From Solirubrobacteraceae bacterium (lineage in GTDB: Bacteria > Actinomycetota > Thermoleophilia > Solirubrobacterales > Solirubrobacteraceae): a DNA stretch of 64,000 nt. The notes under the pieces were generated by a model, which worked only from the letters and a program-made list of their open reading frames with translations, searched no databases and was not told the origin of the DNA. Below, piece by piece: positions 29,804-42,030 of this stretch. A program made the position numbers and the translations under genes. How positions within the stretch are numbered: position 1 is the stretch's first letter; every line of letters starts with the position of its first letter. The stretch is from positions 105,130-169,129 of the forward strand of contig JADGPK010000001.1 of the NCBI GenBank assembly GCA_017882445.1, in the 5' to 3' direction.

Positions 29804-29891
29804 TGTTACGTCTGCCCGAGATGCAAGTCTCCAGCGTGCTCGGTACCCTGTGTGCACAGCTGCGCCCGGCGGGGATCCCGTGTGTAGGCGT

Positions 29892-31910
29892 ATGGCTGCG
29901 CTTGAGCGTCCGAACCGTGGGCGTGCCCCCTTTATGCGACGTCGCAAACGCCAAGGCAACTCGCCCCGGAGTACGGGGCCGCGTCGCGTTCTGATCCTGT
30001 CAGCCGACGTAGGAGAGGGCCACGCGGCCGCCGCACGCGCCCTGGCCCAGCAGATCGAGGAGTCTCCGAGTCCGGCCGAGGTCACGATCGTCGACGGCCT
30101 CGACGCGATGGGGTCGCTGCTACGTCCGGTGGTGGAGGACGGCTACCGGGTGCAGCTGCGCTTCTTCCCATGGACCTACACGGCCATCTACTGGTTGCTC
30201 GAGCATGTCCTGCCTGTGCGGATGGTCGCCCGCAGGCTGCTGTGCCTGCTCGGCTCGCGTCCGCTGGCGCGCGTCATCGCCGCATACGACCCCGACGTGG
30301 TCGTCTCGACCTACCCGGCGGTCACGGTGGTGCTGGCACGACTGCGACGCATCGGCGAGGTGAGATGTCCGACGGTCGCCACGATCACCGATCTGACCGG
30401 CCTGTTCTTCTGGGCCCAACCCGGCATCGACATGCATCTGGTGATGTATGGCGAGTCGATGCGCTCGGTCGAGCGCATCGCCGGTCGCGGGAGCGTGCAG
30501 CTCGTGCGCCCGCTGATCTCGGCCGAGTTCCTGCAGCCCCGCTGCCCGATGGAGGCCCGCCGTGCGCTCGAGCTGCCCGAGGAGGGTCGCATGGTCGTCG
30601 TCTCCGGCGGAGGCTGGGGGGTGGGGGACATCGCGGGGGCGGTCGGCGAGTTCATCCGGGTGTCCGAGGTGAGCAGCATCGTCTGCCTGGCGGGACACAA
30701 CGACCAGCTCGCGACGAAGCTCAGGCTGGCGTTTGCCGATGAACCGCGCGTGCACGTGTACGGGTTCACGGACAAGATGCCCGACCTGTTGGCGGCCGCC
30801 GACGTGCTCGTACATTCGACCGGCGGGGTCACCTGCCTGGAGGCCAAGGCCGCCGGCACGCCGGTTGTCTCCTACGGGCTGCCTGTCGGTCACGCGCGCC
30901 TGAACACGCGTGCGATGGCCGCCCTGGATCTGCTCCTGCTGGCCAACGACACCGACGAGCTGCGCGAGCACGTACAGGCGAGCTTTGCCTCCGGCGAGGA
31001 CGTGCAGGCCGAAGCGACGCAGCTCTCCCAGCGGACGCAGGGCCCCACCGCGGTCGACGCGGTGCTGCAGGCGGCGCGACGGGTGCGGCCGATCCCCGCC
31101 TGGCAGCTGCGCCTGGCGGCGTTCGCGACCTGGGTGGCGCTCCTGTTCGGTGTGGGCTCGTGGATGATGTCCACCGACGAGGTGACCGCTGTGGCGTCCA
31201 AGCTGCTGCACGTCCACCCGCTCGTCCACGTCAACACCAGCCAGCCGGTCGTCGCTGTGATCGTGCACATGCCGGCGCGCAACGTCGCGCTGGTGGCCTC
31301 CGAGCTGGCCGCGCGAGGCATCCACGTCTCCCTGGCCGACGACGCCGGCGTGCCATCTCCCGGACGGATCGCCGCGCTCCGCGCGCTGGGCGACGAGCTC
31401 CTGCCGGAAGTGCCTGCATCGGCGCTGCTGCGCTGGGAGCGCACGCGAGGCACCCTGCGCTCGCAGGCGCGCGCCCTGGGTCTGCATCACAGCTTCTACT
31501 ACCTGCAGCCGCGTGGCGGGCTCTCAGTCGGTCAGCTGGTGCTCGCGCGCACCACCGGGGCCACTCCGGTACGCGGGACGCTGCGTCTGAGCGCCACAGG
31601 TCCGCTGCCTCAGCGTTCGATGCGCGCGGGCGACGTGCTCGTGGTCGAGCTCGACGGGTCGCCCGCGTCGGTGCTCGGACTGGAGCGCATCGTCGCCTGG
31701 CTGGGCTCGGACAGATTGAGCGCCGTACCGCTCGCGAGGCTCACTCGCTCCCCTTCCATCAGCGCCAGCAGCAGCGGCGATCGCGCCAACAGCGCCGCTC
31801 CGATGATCAGCAGCAAGAGCGACGCGCAGAGCGGAGCGCCGCCGAGGGGAGTGGACCCGAAGCGCTCGCCGAGCAGCAGGGGCGCGAGCACCACCGGGAC
31901 GACGGTCTGA
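29892..31910 (+). CDS. MGDG-synthase/GT28-type glycosyltransferase fused via a TM segment to a degenerate polysaccharide-deacetylase-like domain
   Basis: [23 protein letters not shown]..., [51 protein letters not shown]-terminal domain ending [38 protein letters not shown]. Confidence 0.8.
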   Translation: MAALERPNRGRAPFMRRRKRQGNSPRSTGPRRVLILSADVGEGHAAAARALAQQIEESPSPAEVTIVDGLDAMGSLLRPVVEDGYRVQLRFFPWTYTAIYWLLEHVLPVRMVARRLLCLLGSRPLARVIAAYDPDVVVSTYPAVTVVLARLRRIGEVRCPTVATITDLTGLFFWAQPGIDMHLVMYGESMRSVERIAGRGSVQLVRPLISAEFLQPRCPMEARRALELPEEGRMVVVSGGGWGVGDIAGAVGEFIRVSEVSSIVCLAGHNDQLATKLRLAFADEPRVHVYGFTDKMPDLLAAADVLVHSTGGVTCLEAKAAGTPVVSYGLPVGHARLNTRAMAALDLLLLANDTDELREHVQASFASGEDVQAEATQLSQRTQGPTAVDAVLQAARRVRPIPAWQLRLAAFATWVALLFGVGSWMMSTDEVTAVASKLLHVHPLVHVNTSQPVVAVIVHMPARNVALVASELAARGIHVSLADDAGVPSPGRIAALRALGDELLPEVPASALLRWERTRGTLRSQARALGLHHSFYYLQPRGGLSVGQLVLARTTGATPVRGTLRLSATGPLPQRSMRAGDVLVVELDGSPASVLGLERIVAWLGSDRLSAVPLARLTRSPSISASSSGDRANSAAPMISSKSDAQSGAPPRGVDPKRSPSSRGASTTGTTV

Positions 31911-32605
31911 GTCACGAACACCACCGGCGCCACCTGGATCGCCGGGCGCGACTGCAGGGCGCTCATCTCGCTGAGCACACCGACCGCTGAGGCGGCGGCG
32001 GTCGACAGACTCCAGAGGGCGGCCGCGAGGAGGTGATGCCCGGAGAGGTCGTCAGAGGCGAGCTTCGTCGCCACGCCGCTCCAGCCGAACGCCAGTCCCG
32101 CTCCGATCATCGTCACCTCGGCCCTGGAGTGCCCGAGCGCGCGCAGCAGATAGGGCACGAGGCTGGCGAGACCGAGGCCGACGAGCACCAGCGTGATCGT
32201 CAGCTGCTCCGAGGTGTGGCTGGCGCTGCGTGGGGGCGCGAACAAACCGGCGCCGATCACGCCCATCACGATGGCGCACATCGCGAGGTGCTCGTATCTG
32301 CCGGCGTGCTCGCCGAGCATCCGCTCGCCGAGGAACATCAGCACCAGCAGGCCCGCGGCGAGCGCTGGCTGCACGACCACCAGGGGAGCGAGCAGCAGGG
32401 CCACGACCTGCAGCGGCCAGCCGAGCATCGAGAGCCCGGTGCCGAGCAGCCAGCGCGCCCGCTTGACCAGTCCCCAGGCAAGCGCCAGGCGCAGGTGCTC
32501 CTCGTGCGGCGCCTCCTTGGCGTCCATCGCCTGAAGCGCGATCCCTAGGCTGTAGAGGGTAGAAGCCCCCACAGCCGCCGCGATTCCCAGCACCAGATCG
32601 ACCAT
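31610..32605 (-). CDS. EamA/DMT-family transporter-like membrane protein
   Basis: Multi-TM protein with [33 protein letters not shown]. Confidence 0.8.
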   Translation of the reverse strand: MVDLVLGIAAAVGASTLYSLGIALQAMDAKEAPHEEHLRLALAWGLVKRARWLLGTGLSMLGWPLQVVALLLAPLVVVQPALAAGLLVLMFLGERMLGEHAGRYEHLAMCAIVMGVIGAGLFAPPRSASHTSEQLTITLVLVGLGLASLVPYLLRALGHSRAEVTMIGAGLAFGWSGVATKLASDDLSGHHLLAAALWSLSTAAASAVGVLSEMSALQSRPAIQVAPVVFVTQTVVPVVLAPLLLGERFGSTPLGGAPLCASLLLLIIGAALLARSPLLLALMEGERVSLASGTALNLSEPSQATMRSSPSTDAGDPSSSTTSTSPARIER

Positions 32606-33323
32606 GTCCGCCCACGATCATCGCACTCACGGGAGCCCGATCGCGGGCGCGCTGGCCGGCGTGGCGGTCACGAGTTACCTGCTTCCGGGGCTGGCCGGGG
32701 CCTGGCCGGCCCTGCGCAGGCCGTTGGGGATCGAGGATTGCACGGCGAGCGGGCGGGGCTATGCGCTCACGTTCGACGACGGACCGCACGCGCAGGGCAC
32801 GCCGGCGGTGCTCGAGATACTCGGCCGCGAGGGCGTGCACGCGACCTTCTTCCTGGTGGGCGAGCAGGTGCTGCGCAACCCGGGCCTCGCCCGCGAGATC
32901 GTGCAGGCCGGCCACGGGATCGGACTGCACTGCCACCGTCACCGCAACCTGCTGCGCCTGACCCCTCGGCAGGTGCGCGAGGACATCTCCCGGGCGCAGG
33001 AGATCATCGAGTCGCACACCGGGCGCTCGCCTGAGCTCTACCGGCCTCCATACGGCGTACTCAACTCCGCGGCCCTGATGCTGGCGCGCGCACACGGCTG
33101 GCGCACGCTGCTGTGGAGCCACTGGGGTCGCGACTGGGAGGCCCGCGCGACGGCCGAGTCGATCGCGGCGCGCGTGAGCGGCGGTGTGGGCGAGGGCGCC
33201 GTGCTGCTGCTGCACGACGCCGATGACTACTCTGCGCCCGGCTCCTGGAGACGGACCGCGGCCGCCCTCCCGCGCGTGCTGGACACGCTCGCCGAGCGGG
33301 GTCTAGAGCCCACCGCGCCGTAG
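32604..33323 (+). CDS. polysaccharide deacetylase family protein (NodB)
   Basis: ALTFDDGPHAQGTPAVLEIL, HCHRH, YRPPYGV, LLWSHWGRDW, GAVLLLHDADD. Confidence 0.92.
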   Translation: MSAHDHRTHGSPIAGALAGVAVTSYLLPGLAGAWPALRRPLGIEDCTASGRGYALTFDDGPHAQGTPAVLEILGREGVHATFFLVGEQVLRNPGLAREIVQAGHGIGLHCHRHRNLLRLTPRQVREDISRAQEIIESHTGRSPELYRPPYGVLNSAALMLARAHGWRTLLWSHWGRDWEARATAESIAARVSGGVGEGAVLLLHDADDYSAPGSWRRTAAALPRVLDTLAERGLEPTAP

Positions 33324-33397
33324 CCCTCTCGACGCATCCAGCGTTTGCTCTGCGGCAGAGCGCTCGGCGATCTGGGGCGGCGGATAACATCGACTGC

Positions 33398-34267
33398 TTG
33401 ACCACCGCGGTTTCGATCGAGACGAGTGGCCCAACCGTCGCTCTGGCGCCCATCGAAGCGCTCGCGCGGACGCCAGTTCGGACGCGCTGGTGGGTCGAGG
33501 GCCTGACCGTCATCTGGCTGGGGTGGGTGTATGACGCGATCACCAACCTCGCGCCGTTGCGCCTGCATTCGGCTTTGGGACACGCCCAGGGGATCCTGAA
33601 CCTGGAGCGGTCGCTGAACATCGCTCCCGAGCGTGCGCTCGACCGCTGGCTGGCGGGGCATCAAACGCTCGGACTGGCGATCTCCGACTACTACGACAAC
33701 GCCCACTTCCTCATCACCCTCTCGCTGCTCGGCTGGCTGTGGTGGCGGCGCGCCGACCTCTACCGGCCGCTGCGCAACTCGCTCGTGCTGGTGAACCTGC
33801 TCGCCTTCATCGTGTTCTGGCGCTATCCCGTGGCCCCGCCGCGAATGCTCGCGGGGTTCACCGACGTGGTGGCATCGACCCATGCCATCGGCTCCTGGCA
33901 CACGGGGGCTCTGGCTTCCCACGCCAACGAGCTCGCGGCCATGCCGTCGCTGCACATCGCCTGGGCGGTGTGGTGCACGGTTGCGCTCTGGCGGATGGGC
34001 ACCAGCCGATGGCTGCGAGTCGCGGCCGTGCTGTACCCGTGCACGACCGCCATGGCGGTGCTCACCACGGGAAACCACTTCGTGCTCGACCTGCTCGGTG
34101 GGCTCGCGGTGATGGCGGTGGCGTTCGGGATCGTGACTCTGCTGGGCGCTCAGCGGCGCGTGCCCGCAATCGCCGTCACTCGCACGCGCCCGTTTCTCGC
34201 AAAATCCGACCGTCACGCGTACCGCATGTCACAAACTTGTTACGAAGTTCAAGACCAGGTAGACTGA
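33398..34267 (+). CDS. PAP2 superfamily membrane phosphatase / inositolphosphotransferase-like
   Basis: FWRYPVAPPRML, AAMPSLHIAWAVW, TGNHFVLDLLGG. Confidence 0.85.
   Translation: MTTAVSIETSGPTVALAPIEALARTPVRTRWWVEGLTVIWLGWVYDAITNLAPLRLHSALGHAQGILNLERSLNIAPERALDRWLAGHQTLGLAISDYYDNAHFLITLSLLGWLWWRRADLYRPLRNSLVLVNLLAFIVFWRYPVAPPRMLAGFTDVVASTHAIGSWHTGALASHANELAAMPSLHIAWAVWCTVALWRMGTSRWLRVAAVLYPCTTAMAVLTTGNHFVLDLLGGLAVMAVAFGIVTLLGAQRRVPAIAVTRTRPFLAKSDRHAYRMSQTCYEVQDQVD
34237..34265 (+). promoter_or_regulatory. sigma-70-type promoter TTGTTA-N17-TAGACT, probable atp operon promoter
   Basis: 17-nt spacing; -10 overlaps the PAP2 stop region. Confidence 0.65.
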
Positions 34268-34474
34268 CCGCGCCGCCGCAGACAGTTGAGGGACACTTCG
34301 ACGGCTCCGCCGCAGCACAGCGGGGATTTTCTCGTCTGTAGAGTGGCCCTACCGACATGCCAGATTTCGATGCCAATGAGGATCCAACACGCCTGCCCGG
34401 CTCCAGCCCGGGAGAGGCCCGCTCGCCGGTGCGGCGCTTCCCCGAGACGGCCGGCGCGTGCCTGAGCACTCGGC

Positions 34475-34954
34475 GTGCGTGCGGCGTGGGAACCCCTCCG
34501 GCTCGGCGTCGGAGACGGTGGAGCACGGGTCACGGCGGACAGTCCCCCGGATCTCGAAGCTGACGTGGTCTACGTGCGCTATCTCGACGTGTGCCTGGTG
34601 CTCGCGACGGCCCCGTTCGTGCTCGTCGGAGGCATGCCCACGCTCGGCTACCTGATCGGAGCCGGTGCCTGGCTGGCGACCCGCGCCGGGACCGCGTTCC
34701 TGCATGCCCAGGCGCGTCGCGCGGGCGACGCCAAGGTTCGGGCCGGGCTGATGGTGGCCGCGCTCCTCGGTCGCGTATGGCTGGTCGCTCTGGCGATCAT
34801 CCTCGCCCGCTACGCGGGCAGCAAGGGCGACGGCATCATGGCGGCCGCCCTGCTCCTGGCCGCCTTCACGGTCTACCTCGCGATGTCATTCGTGACCCGC
34901 GACGGACCCATCCAGGGCGCTCCCCGGGCGTCGAGCAGGCCGAGCACGTCATGA
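34475..34954 (+). CDS. small membrane protein, possible ATP synthase subunit I (AtpI-like)
   Basis: Four hydrophobic segments immediately upstream of atpB and overlapping its start; possible later start GTG 34565. Confidence 0.5.
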   Translation: MRAAWEPLRLGVGDGGARVTADSPPDLEADVVYVRYLDVCLVLATAPFVLVGGMPTLGYLIGAGAWLATRAGTAFLHAQARRAGDAKVRAGLMVAALLGRVWLVALAIILARYAGSKGDGIMAAALLLAAFTVYLAMSFVTRDGPIQGAPRASSRPSTS

Positions 34955-35895
34955 ACGCCACCGCCTCCGAGCCAGCGCCGCCCACGGGCAGCGACCCCCG
35001 ACCCGCCTCGAACGTCAAACGGACGCTCCTGATCCTTGCCGCGGTCTGGATCGGCGGCATGGTCGCGCTGTTCCTGATCTTCGGCAGCGGCGGACGCAAC
35101 AACACCTACCAGCCCCAGAACGAGTTCAAGCTCGACAACTGGGTGCACCTGGGGGTCTTCTCGATCAACAAGGCGGTCCTCTACCTGTTCCTGGCAGCGA
35201 TCGCGACGTGCGTGAGCATGATCTACATCGCCCGGCGCATGCAGGCGCGGCCCAACAAGGTGCAGACGGCCGTGGAGGCGCTTTACCAGCTGATGCGCGA
35301 CAACATCGCCGGCGGCAACCTCGACGAGCGGATGGCCAAGCGCTGGTTCCCGTTCATCGGCACGCTCTTCCTCTTCATCATGTTCTCCAATCTCGTCGGC
35401 TACATACCGCTGCCGACCAACACCGAGCACAAGATCGACGTGCTCGGCCTGCACATTCCGTCCTTCTCGCTGTACGCCGCCACCGCCAACCTGTCGATTC
35501 CGTTGGTCCTGGCGCTGATGGTGTTCGTGTCCTACACGTTCGAAGGCATCCGTGCAAAGGGGCCGATCGGCTACCTCAAGGGCCTCGTGCCCGGCGGCGT
35601 GACGGGCGGCATGGCCGTGTTCATCTTCTTCCTCGAGGTGCTGTCCAACATCATGCGGCTGATGTCGCTCTCGATACGTCTGTTCGCCAACATCCTGGCG
35701 GGCCACCTGATCATCCTGTTCATGGCGGGTGCGCTCGCCGTGATCCTCGGGCTCTCAGCGCTGGCCTGGTTCACGATCCCGTTCGGCATCGCCCTGTTCG
35801 CATTCGAGGTCGGCTTGGTGGCCGCCCTGCAGGCGTTCATCTTTGCCACCCTCACCGCTATCTACCTCGGCGGCGCGGTCGCCGAGGATCACTAA
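34951..35895 (+). CDS. atpB: F0F1 ATP synthase subunit A
   Basis: MSLSIRLFANILAGHLIILFM...AFEVGLVAALQAFIFATLTAIYLGGA. Confidence 0.96.
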   Translation: MNATASEPAPPTGSDPRPASNVKRTLLILAAVWIGGMVALFLIFGSGGRNNTYQPQNEFKLDNWVHLGVFSINKAVLYLFLAAIATCVSMIYIARRMQARPNKVQTAVEALYQLMRDNIAGGNLDERMAKRWFPFIGTLFLFIMFSNLVGYIPLPTNTEHKIDVLGLHIPSFSLYAATANLSIPLVLALMVFVSYTFEGIRAKGPIGYLKGLVPGGVTGGMAVFIFFLEVLSNIMRLMSLSIRLFANILAGHLIILFMAGALAVILGLSALAWFTIPFGIALFAFEVGLVAALQAFIFATLTAIYLGGAVAEDH

Positions 35896-35910
35896 AAGGA
35901 GCCAATCGTC

Positions 35911-36183
35911 GTGCATATTGCTTTCATCACCTTCCTGGCGGCTGTGACCGAAGAAACCGCCAAAGCGGGCAAGTCGATCGGACTCGGGGTCGGCGGCGGT
36001 CTCGGCGCCGTGGGCGCCGGCGTCGGCATCGGCATCATCTTCGGCAAGGCGATCGAGGCGATCACCCGTCAGCCCGAGATGCGCGACGAGATCACGCAGC
36101 TGCAGTGGCTGGGCTTCGCCCTGACCGAGGCGTGCTTCTTCTACGGGCTCGTGGCCGGCCTGCTCGCCGCGTTCATCGTCTGA
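35911..36183 (+). CDS. atpE: F0F1 ATP synthase subunit C
   Basis: GAGVGIGIIFGKAIEAITRQPEMRDEIT..GFALTEACFFYGLV. Confidence 0.96.
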   Translation: MHIAFITFLAAVTEETAKAGKSIGLGVGGGLGAVGAGVGIGIIFGKAIEAITRQPEMRDEITQLQWLGFALTEACFFYGLVAGLLAAFIV

Positions 36184-36187
36184 CGCG

Positions 36188-36766
36188 ATGCTCGGCTCGC
36201 TCGCACATCTCCCAACATCGGGCACGCAGGTGATCGCCTCCAGTGGCGGCTTCTTGATCGAACCGGGCATCGGCCTGATGATCTGGACGCTGCTCGTCTT
36301 CGGGGCGACCATGTTCCTGCTTTCCAAGCTGGCGTTCCCGCGCATCAGCGACGCCCTGGGGCGCCGCCAGAAGGCGATCGAAGACTCGATCGACACGGCC
36401 GAGCGCACGCGGGTGGAAGCCGAGCAGATCCTCGCCGAGTACCGCGAGCGGCTGAAGGAGGCCAGGGCGCAGTCTGATGAGATCGTTCAGCGCGCGCGCC
36501 AGGCCTCAGAGGCGCACGAGCACGAGGCCAAGGAGCGTGGTCAGGAGATACTCGCCGAAGCCGCCAGGCGCGCCGAACGCGACATCGAGGCCGCCAGCAA
36601 GAGCGCGCTCGATGACATCCGCAGGGAGGTCGCCAACCTCACGATCATGGCCACCGAAAAGGTCACGCGCAAGACGCTGACAGACGCCGACCAGAGGCGG
36701 CTGGTCGAGGAGGCGCTGGGCGAGCTGGACTTCTCGGGCATCTCCTCCGGCGCGCAGCAGAACTGA
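36188..36766 (+). CDS. atpF: F0F1 ATP synthase subunit B
   Basis: N-terminal TM followed by charged coiled-coil; position in operon. Confidence 0.94.
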   Translation: MLGSLAHLPTSGTQVIASSGGFLIEPGIGLMIWTLLVFGATMFLLSKLAFPRISDALGRRQKAIEDSIDTAERTRVEAEQILAEYRERLKEARAQSDEIVQRARQASEAHEHEAKERGQEILAEAARRAERDIEAASKSALDDIRREVANLTIMATEKVTRKTLTDADQRRLVEEALGELDFSGISSGAQQN

Positions 36767-37302
36767 TGGAGGAGCTCGCCCGGGTATACGCACGCTCGCT
36801 GTTCGAGGTCGGCCGCGAGCAGGGCAAGCTGGACGAGCTGCGCGAGCAGGTCGTCCAGTTCGCCGACGCGCTGGACGAGCACCGCGAACTGGCCGTGTTC
36901 TTCTTCTCGCCCTATTTCTCCTCCAAGGAGAAGCAGGAGGGGCTCGGACGGCTGTTGGAAGACGCCGATCCAATCCTCGTGAACTTCCTCGGCCTGCTGA
37001 TCGAAAACCATCGCATGCCCGTGATCTTCCGCATCCGCCAGGAGTACGAGCGCCTGTGGGATGAGGAGAACAAGATGCTGCCGGTGGAGATCACCAGCGC
37101 CATCGAGCTCGACCAGGCGACCACCGAGAGCCTGGGCAAGACGATCGGCGAGCGCGCCGGACGCAAGGTCACGTTGGCCGCGCGCGTGGACCCCGACATC
37201 CTGGGTGGCATCGTGGTCAGGGTGGGCAACTCGATTCTCGATGCCTCTATTCGCAACCGACTGGAGCAGCTGCGCAGGCACGTTGCCCAAGGAGCCTCTT
37301 AG
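36766..37302 (+). CDS. atpH: F0F1 ATP synthase subunit delta
   Basis: [22 protein letters not shown]...[30 protein letters not shown]. Confidence 0.95.
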   Translation: MEELARVYARSLFEVGREQGKLDELREQVVQFADALDEHRELAVFFFSPYFSSKEKQEGLGRLLEDADPILVNFLGLLIENHRMPVIFRIRQEYERLWDEENKMLPVEITSAIELDQATTESLGKTIGERAGRKVTLAARVDPDILGGIVVRVGNSILDASIRNRLEQLRRHVAQGAS

Positions 37303-37310
37303 GAAAAGAC

Positions 37311-38864
37311 ATGCAGATAAATCCCGATGAGATCACCAGCATCCTGAAGAGTCGCATCGAGGGACTCGCCGGCGGACGGGCCGAGCTGACCGAGGTCGGC
37401 ACCGTGCTTTCCGTCGCCGACGGTATCGCGCGCCTCCATGGCCTTGAGAACTGCATGTCCTTTGAGATGCTCGAGCTCCCGCACGGGGTCACCGGCCTCG
37501 CTCTGAACCTCGAGTCGGACAACGTCGGCGCAGTGCTGTTCGGAGACTGGCAGCGGGTGTCCGAGGGCGACACCGTCAAGCGCACGGGCTCCCTGCTCGA
37601 GATCCCCGTCGGCGAGCAGCTGCTCGGGCGGATCGTCGACCCGCTCGGACGTCCGCTGGACGGCAAGGGAGACCTCGCCGTCGGTCAGACGCGCCCGGCG
37701 GAGTTCAAGGCCCCGGGCGTCGTTCAGCGCCAGCCGGTCAAGCAGCCGATGCAGACGGGGCTGAAGGCGATCGACGCGATGATCCCGATCGGCCGCGGCC
37801 AGCGAGAGCTGATCATCGGCGACCGCCAGACCGGCAAGACGGCGATCGCGATCGACACGATCATCAACAACAAGGACACCGGCGTGGTGTCCGTGTACGT
37901 CGCCATCGGCCAGCGCATGGCGACGGTCGTCTCGCTCGCGCAGACGCTCGACGAACACGGCGCCCTGGAGAACACGATCATCGTGGCCGCGCCAGCGGAC
38001 GAGGCGGCGCCGATCAAGTTCATGGCGCCGTACGCGGGTTGCGCGATGGCCGAGCACTTCCTCTACGACGGCAAGCACGCGCTGTGCGTGTATGACGATC
38101 TGACCAAGCACGCCTACGCCTACCGCCAGATGTCGCTGCTGCTGCGCCGCCCACCCGGTCGTGAGGCCTACCCGGGTGACGTCTTCTACCTGCACTCCCG
38201 CCTGCTCGAGCGCGCGGTCAAGCTCAGCGACGAGCTCGGCGGAGGCTCGCTGACGGCGCTGCCGATCATCGAGACTCAGGCCGGTGACGTCTCGGCGTAC
38301 ATCCCCACCAACGTCATCTCCATCACCGACGGGCAGATCTTCCTGGAGTCCGCGTTGTTCAACTCAGGCGTGCGGCCCGCGATCAACGTCGGCATCTCCG
38401 TCTCGCGCGTGGGCGGCAACGCCCAGATCGGACCGATGAAGAAGGTCGCCGGGCGGATCAAGCTCGAGCTCTCCCAGTACCGTGACCTCGAGGCCTTTGC
38501 GCAATTCGGCTCCGATCTCGATGCCGACACCCAGCGCACCCTCGCACGCGGCGAGCGGCTCGTGATGACGCTCAACCAGAACGAGCGGTCGCCGCTGCCG
38601 GTCGAGGACCAGACGGTTCAGATCTATGCCGCCACCAACGGCTTCCTCGACCGCCTGAACGTCGAGCGCGTGACCGCCTTCCTGCTCATGTTGACCGAAC
38701 GGATGCACTCGCAGCACACCGACATCCGCGCGAAGATCGCCGCGGGCGACTGGTCGGATGAGACCCAGAAGGCGGTGCACGACGCCGTCGACGCCTGCGC
38801 GCAGGACTTCGGCTATGACCTCGACGAGGAGGGCCAGCCGCTGGAGGAGGCCCAGGCGGCCTAG
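37311..38864 (+). CDS. atpA: F0F1 ATP synthase subunit alpha
   Basis: [31 protein letters not shown]. Confidence 0.98.
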   Translation: MQINPDEITSILKSRIEGLAGGRAELTEVGTVLSVADGIARLHGLENCMSFEMLELPHGVTGLALNLESDNVGAVLFGDWQRVSEGDTVKRTGSLLEIPVGEQLLGRIVDPLGRPLDGKGDLAVGQTRPAEFKAPGVVQRQPVKQPMQTGLKAIDAMIPIGRGQRELIIGDRQTGKTAIAIDTIINNKDTGVVSVYVAIGQRMATVVSLAQTLDEHGALENTIIVAAPADEAAPIKFMAPYAGCAMAEHFLYDGKHALCVYDDLTKHAYAYRQMSLLLRRPPGREAYPGDVFYLHSRLLERAVKLSDELGGGSLTALPIIETQAGDVSAYIPTNVISITDGQIFLESALFNSGVRPAINVGISVSRVGGNAQIGPMKKVAGRIKLELSQYRDLEAFAQFGSDLDADTQRTLARGERLVMTLNQNERSPLPVEDQTVQIYAATNGFLDRLNVERVTAFLLMLTERMHSQHTDIRAKIAAGDWSDETQKAVHDAVDACAQDFGYDLDEEGQPLEEAQAA

Positions 38865-38885
38865 CGCCGCTCGGGGCGAACTGCG

Positions 38886-39815
38886 ATGGCATCTCAGCGC
38901 GACGTCAAGAACAAGATCGCCTCGGTGAAGAACATCCAGAAGATCACGCGTGCGATGGAGATGGTCGCCGCCGCGCGGTTGCGGCGCGCCGAGCAGCGGA
39001 TCGCAGCGCTGAGACCGTACGCCGACGCGCTCAGGCGGATGACGCGCCAGGCCGCCCAGGCCGCCGGTGCGGAGGCGTCGCGTCTGCCGCTGCTGAGCGA
39101 GCACGAGTCCCAGGAGAGGGCGGGGCTGCTGCTGGTCACTGGCGATCGCGGCCTGGCGGGCGGCTTCAACTCGCAGATCGTCCGCGCGGGCATCCGCATC
39201 GCCGGCGAGCTCGGCGAGACGGGGCTGCAGAGCAGCTGGTATGCGACAGGACGTCGAGGGGTCTCCTCGTTGACCTTCCGCGGACTCGAGCTGAGCGGCA
39301 GCTACACGGGCTTCGCCGACCGTCCCGCCTACGCCGACGCTCGCACGATCGCCGACGACCTGATCGAGGCCTACATAGACGGCCGCGTCGACCGCGTGGA
39401 GATGGTCTACAACTCCTACATATCGCCCCTCACCCAGACGGTCACGCACGAGCGGCTCCTGCCCATCTCCCAGGCGACGATCTCCGGAGAGGAGAACGAC
39501 TCAGACGAACCCGAAGAGCGCGCCGTGGAGAGCGACCGATCGAAGATCGTCCAGCGTGCGCTGGTCAACTACGAGCCCGACCCCGAGGAGATACTCAAGC
39601 GGCTCGTTCCCGACTACGTCGAGATCTCGATATACCGGGCCCTCGTGGAGTCGACAGCGGGATTCTTCGGCGCGCAGATGACCGCGATGCGCAGCGCATC
39701 CGAGAATGCCGGCGAAATCATCACCGACTACACGCTGCAGATGAACCGTGCCCGCCAGGCCGAGATCACCCAGGAGATCATGGAGGTGGTCGCCGGCGCA
39801 GAGGGGTTGAGCTAG
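38886..39815 (+). CDS. atpG: F0F1 ATP synthase subunit gamma
   Basis: KNKIASVKNIQKITRAMEMVAAARLRRAEQR...ARQAEITQEIMEVVAGAEGL. Confidence 0.97.
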   Translation: MASQRDVKNKIASVKNIQKITRAMEMVAAARLRRAEQRIAALRPYADALRRMTRQAAQAAGAEASRLPLLSEHESQERAGLLLVTGDRGLAGGFNSQIVRAGIRIAGELGETGLQSSWYATGRRGVSSLTFRGLELSGSYTGFADRPAYADARTIADDLIEAYIDGRVDRVEMVYNSYISPLTQTVTHERLLPISQATISGEENDSDEPEERAVESDRSKIVQRALVNYEPDPEEILKRLVPDYVEISIYRALVESTAGFFGAQMTAMRSASENAGEIITDYTLQMNRARQAEITQEIMEVVAGAEGLS

Positions 39816-39867
39816 GACGGCCGCTGGCCTGCGCGATACTGGGTCCTCGGTCGCTCGCGTGCTGGAC

Positions 39868-39887
39868 GATCGGAGATCCCTCCGATC
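39868..39887. repeat. hairpin GATCGGAG-ATCC-CTCCGATC in atpG-atpD gap
   Basis: 8-bp perfect stem, 4-nt loop, no following T tract. Confidence 0.85.
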
Positions 39888-39955
39888 TACGATCGGTACG
39901 CCACGCGAACTGCCTGTGCCCGCAAGGGTGCGTCCTTGTCTCGCTTGACCACCAG

Positions 39956-39993
39956 CCGTCCTTCGCACCACGAACCGTCCTTCGCACAACGAA
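39956..39993. repeat. 19-bp tandem repeat CCGTCCTTCGCACCACGAA x2
   Basis: Two adjacent copies, 18/19 identical. Confidence 0.95.
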
Positions 39994-40011
39994 CCAAACT
40001 TGAATAGATAA

Positions 40012-41927
<1,916 letters not shown>

Positions 41928-42030
41928 GCGCTGGACCCGCGTAGCGCCCCGGTTGGAAGACAGTCCTGACCGTTCAGCCGCAGGTCATACACATCGTTCC
42001 CCCATCTCACCCACTAGCCTTGGCCGCTCC

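Noticed and set aside
34357-34563. 68-aa ORF upstream of the AtpI-like gene
   Set aside because: Arg/Pro/Ser-rich with no recognisable motif, overlapping another frame; cannot be distinguished from a spurious ORF
35911-36183. Possible Na+-specific c-ring in atpE
   Set aside because: The ion-binding helix reads GFALTEACFFYGLV and lacks the ES(T)xxY signature and the helix-1 Gln expected for Na+ binding; consistent with a proton-type ring
7329-39550. 18-mer GCGACCGATCGAAGATCG occurring both near 7329 and near 39533
   Set aside because: Lies in different frames of two unrelated genes; with strong GC bias and frequent CGATCG a single shared 18-mer is plausible by chance
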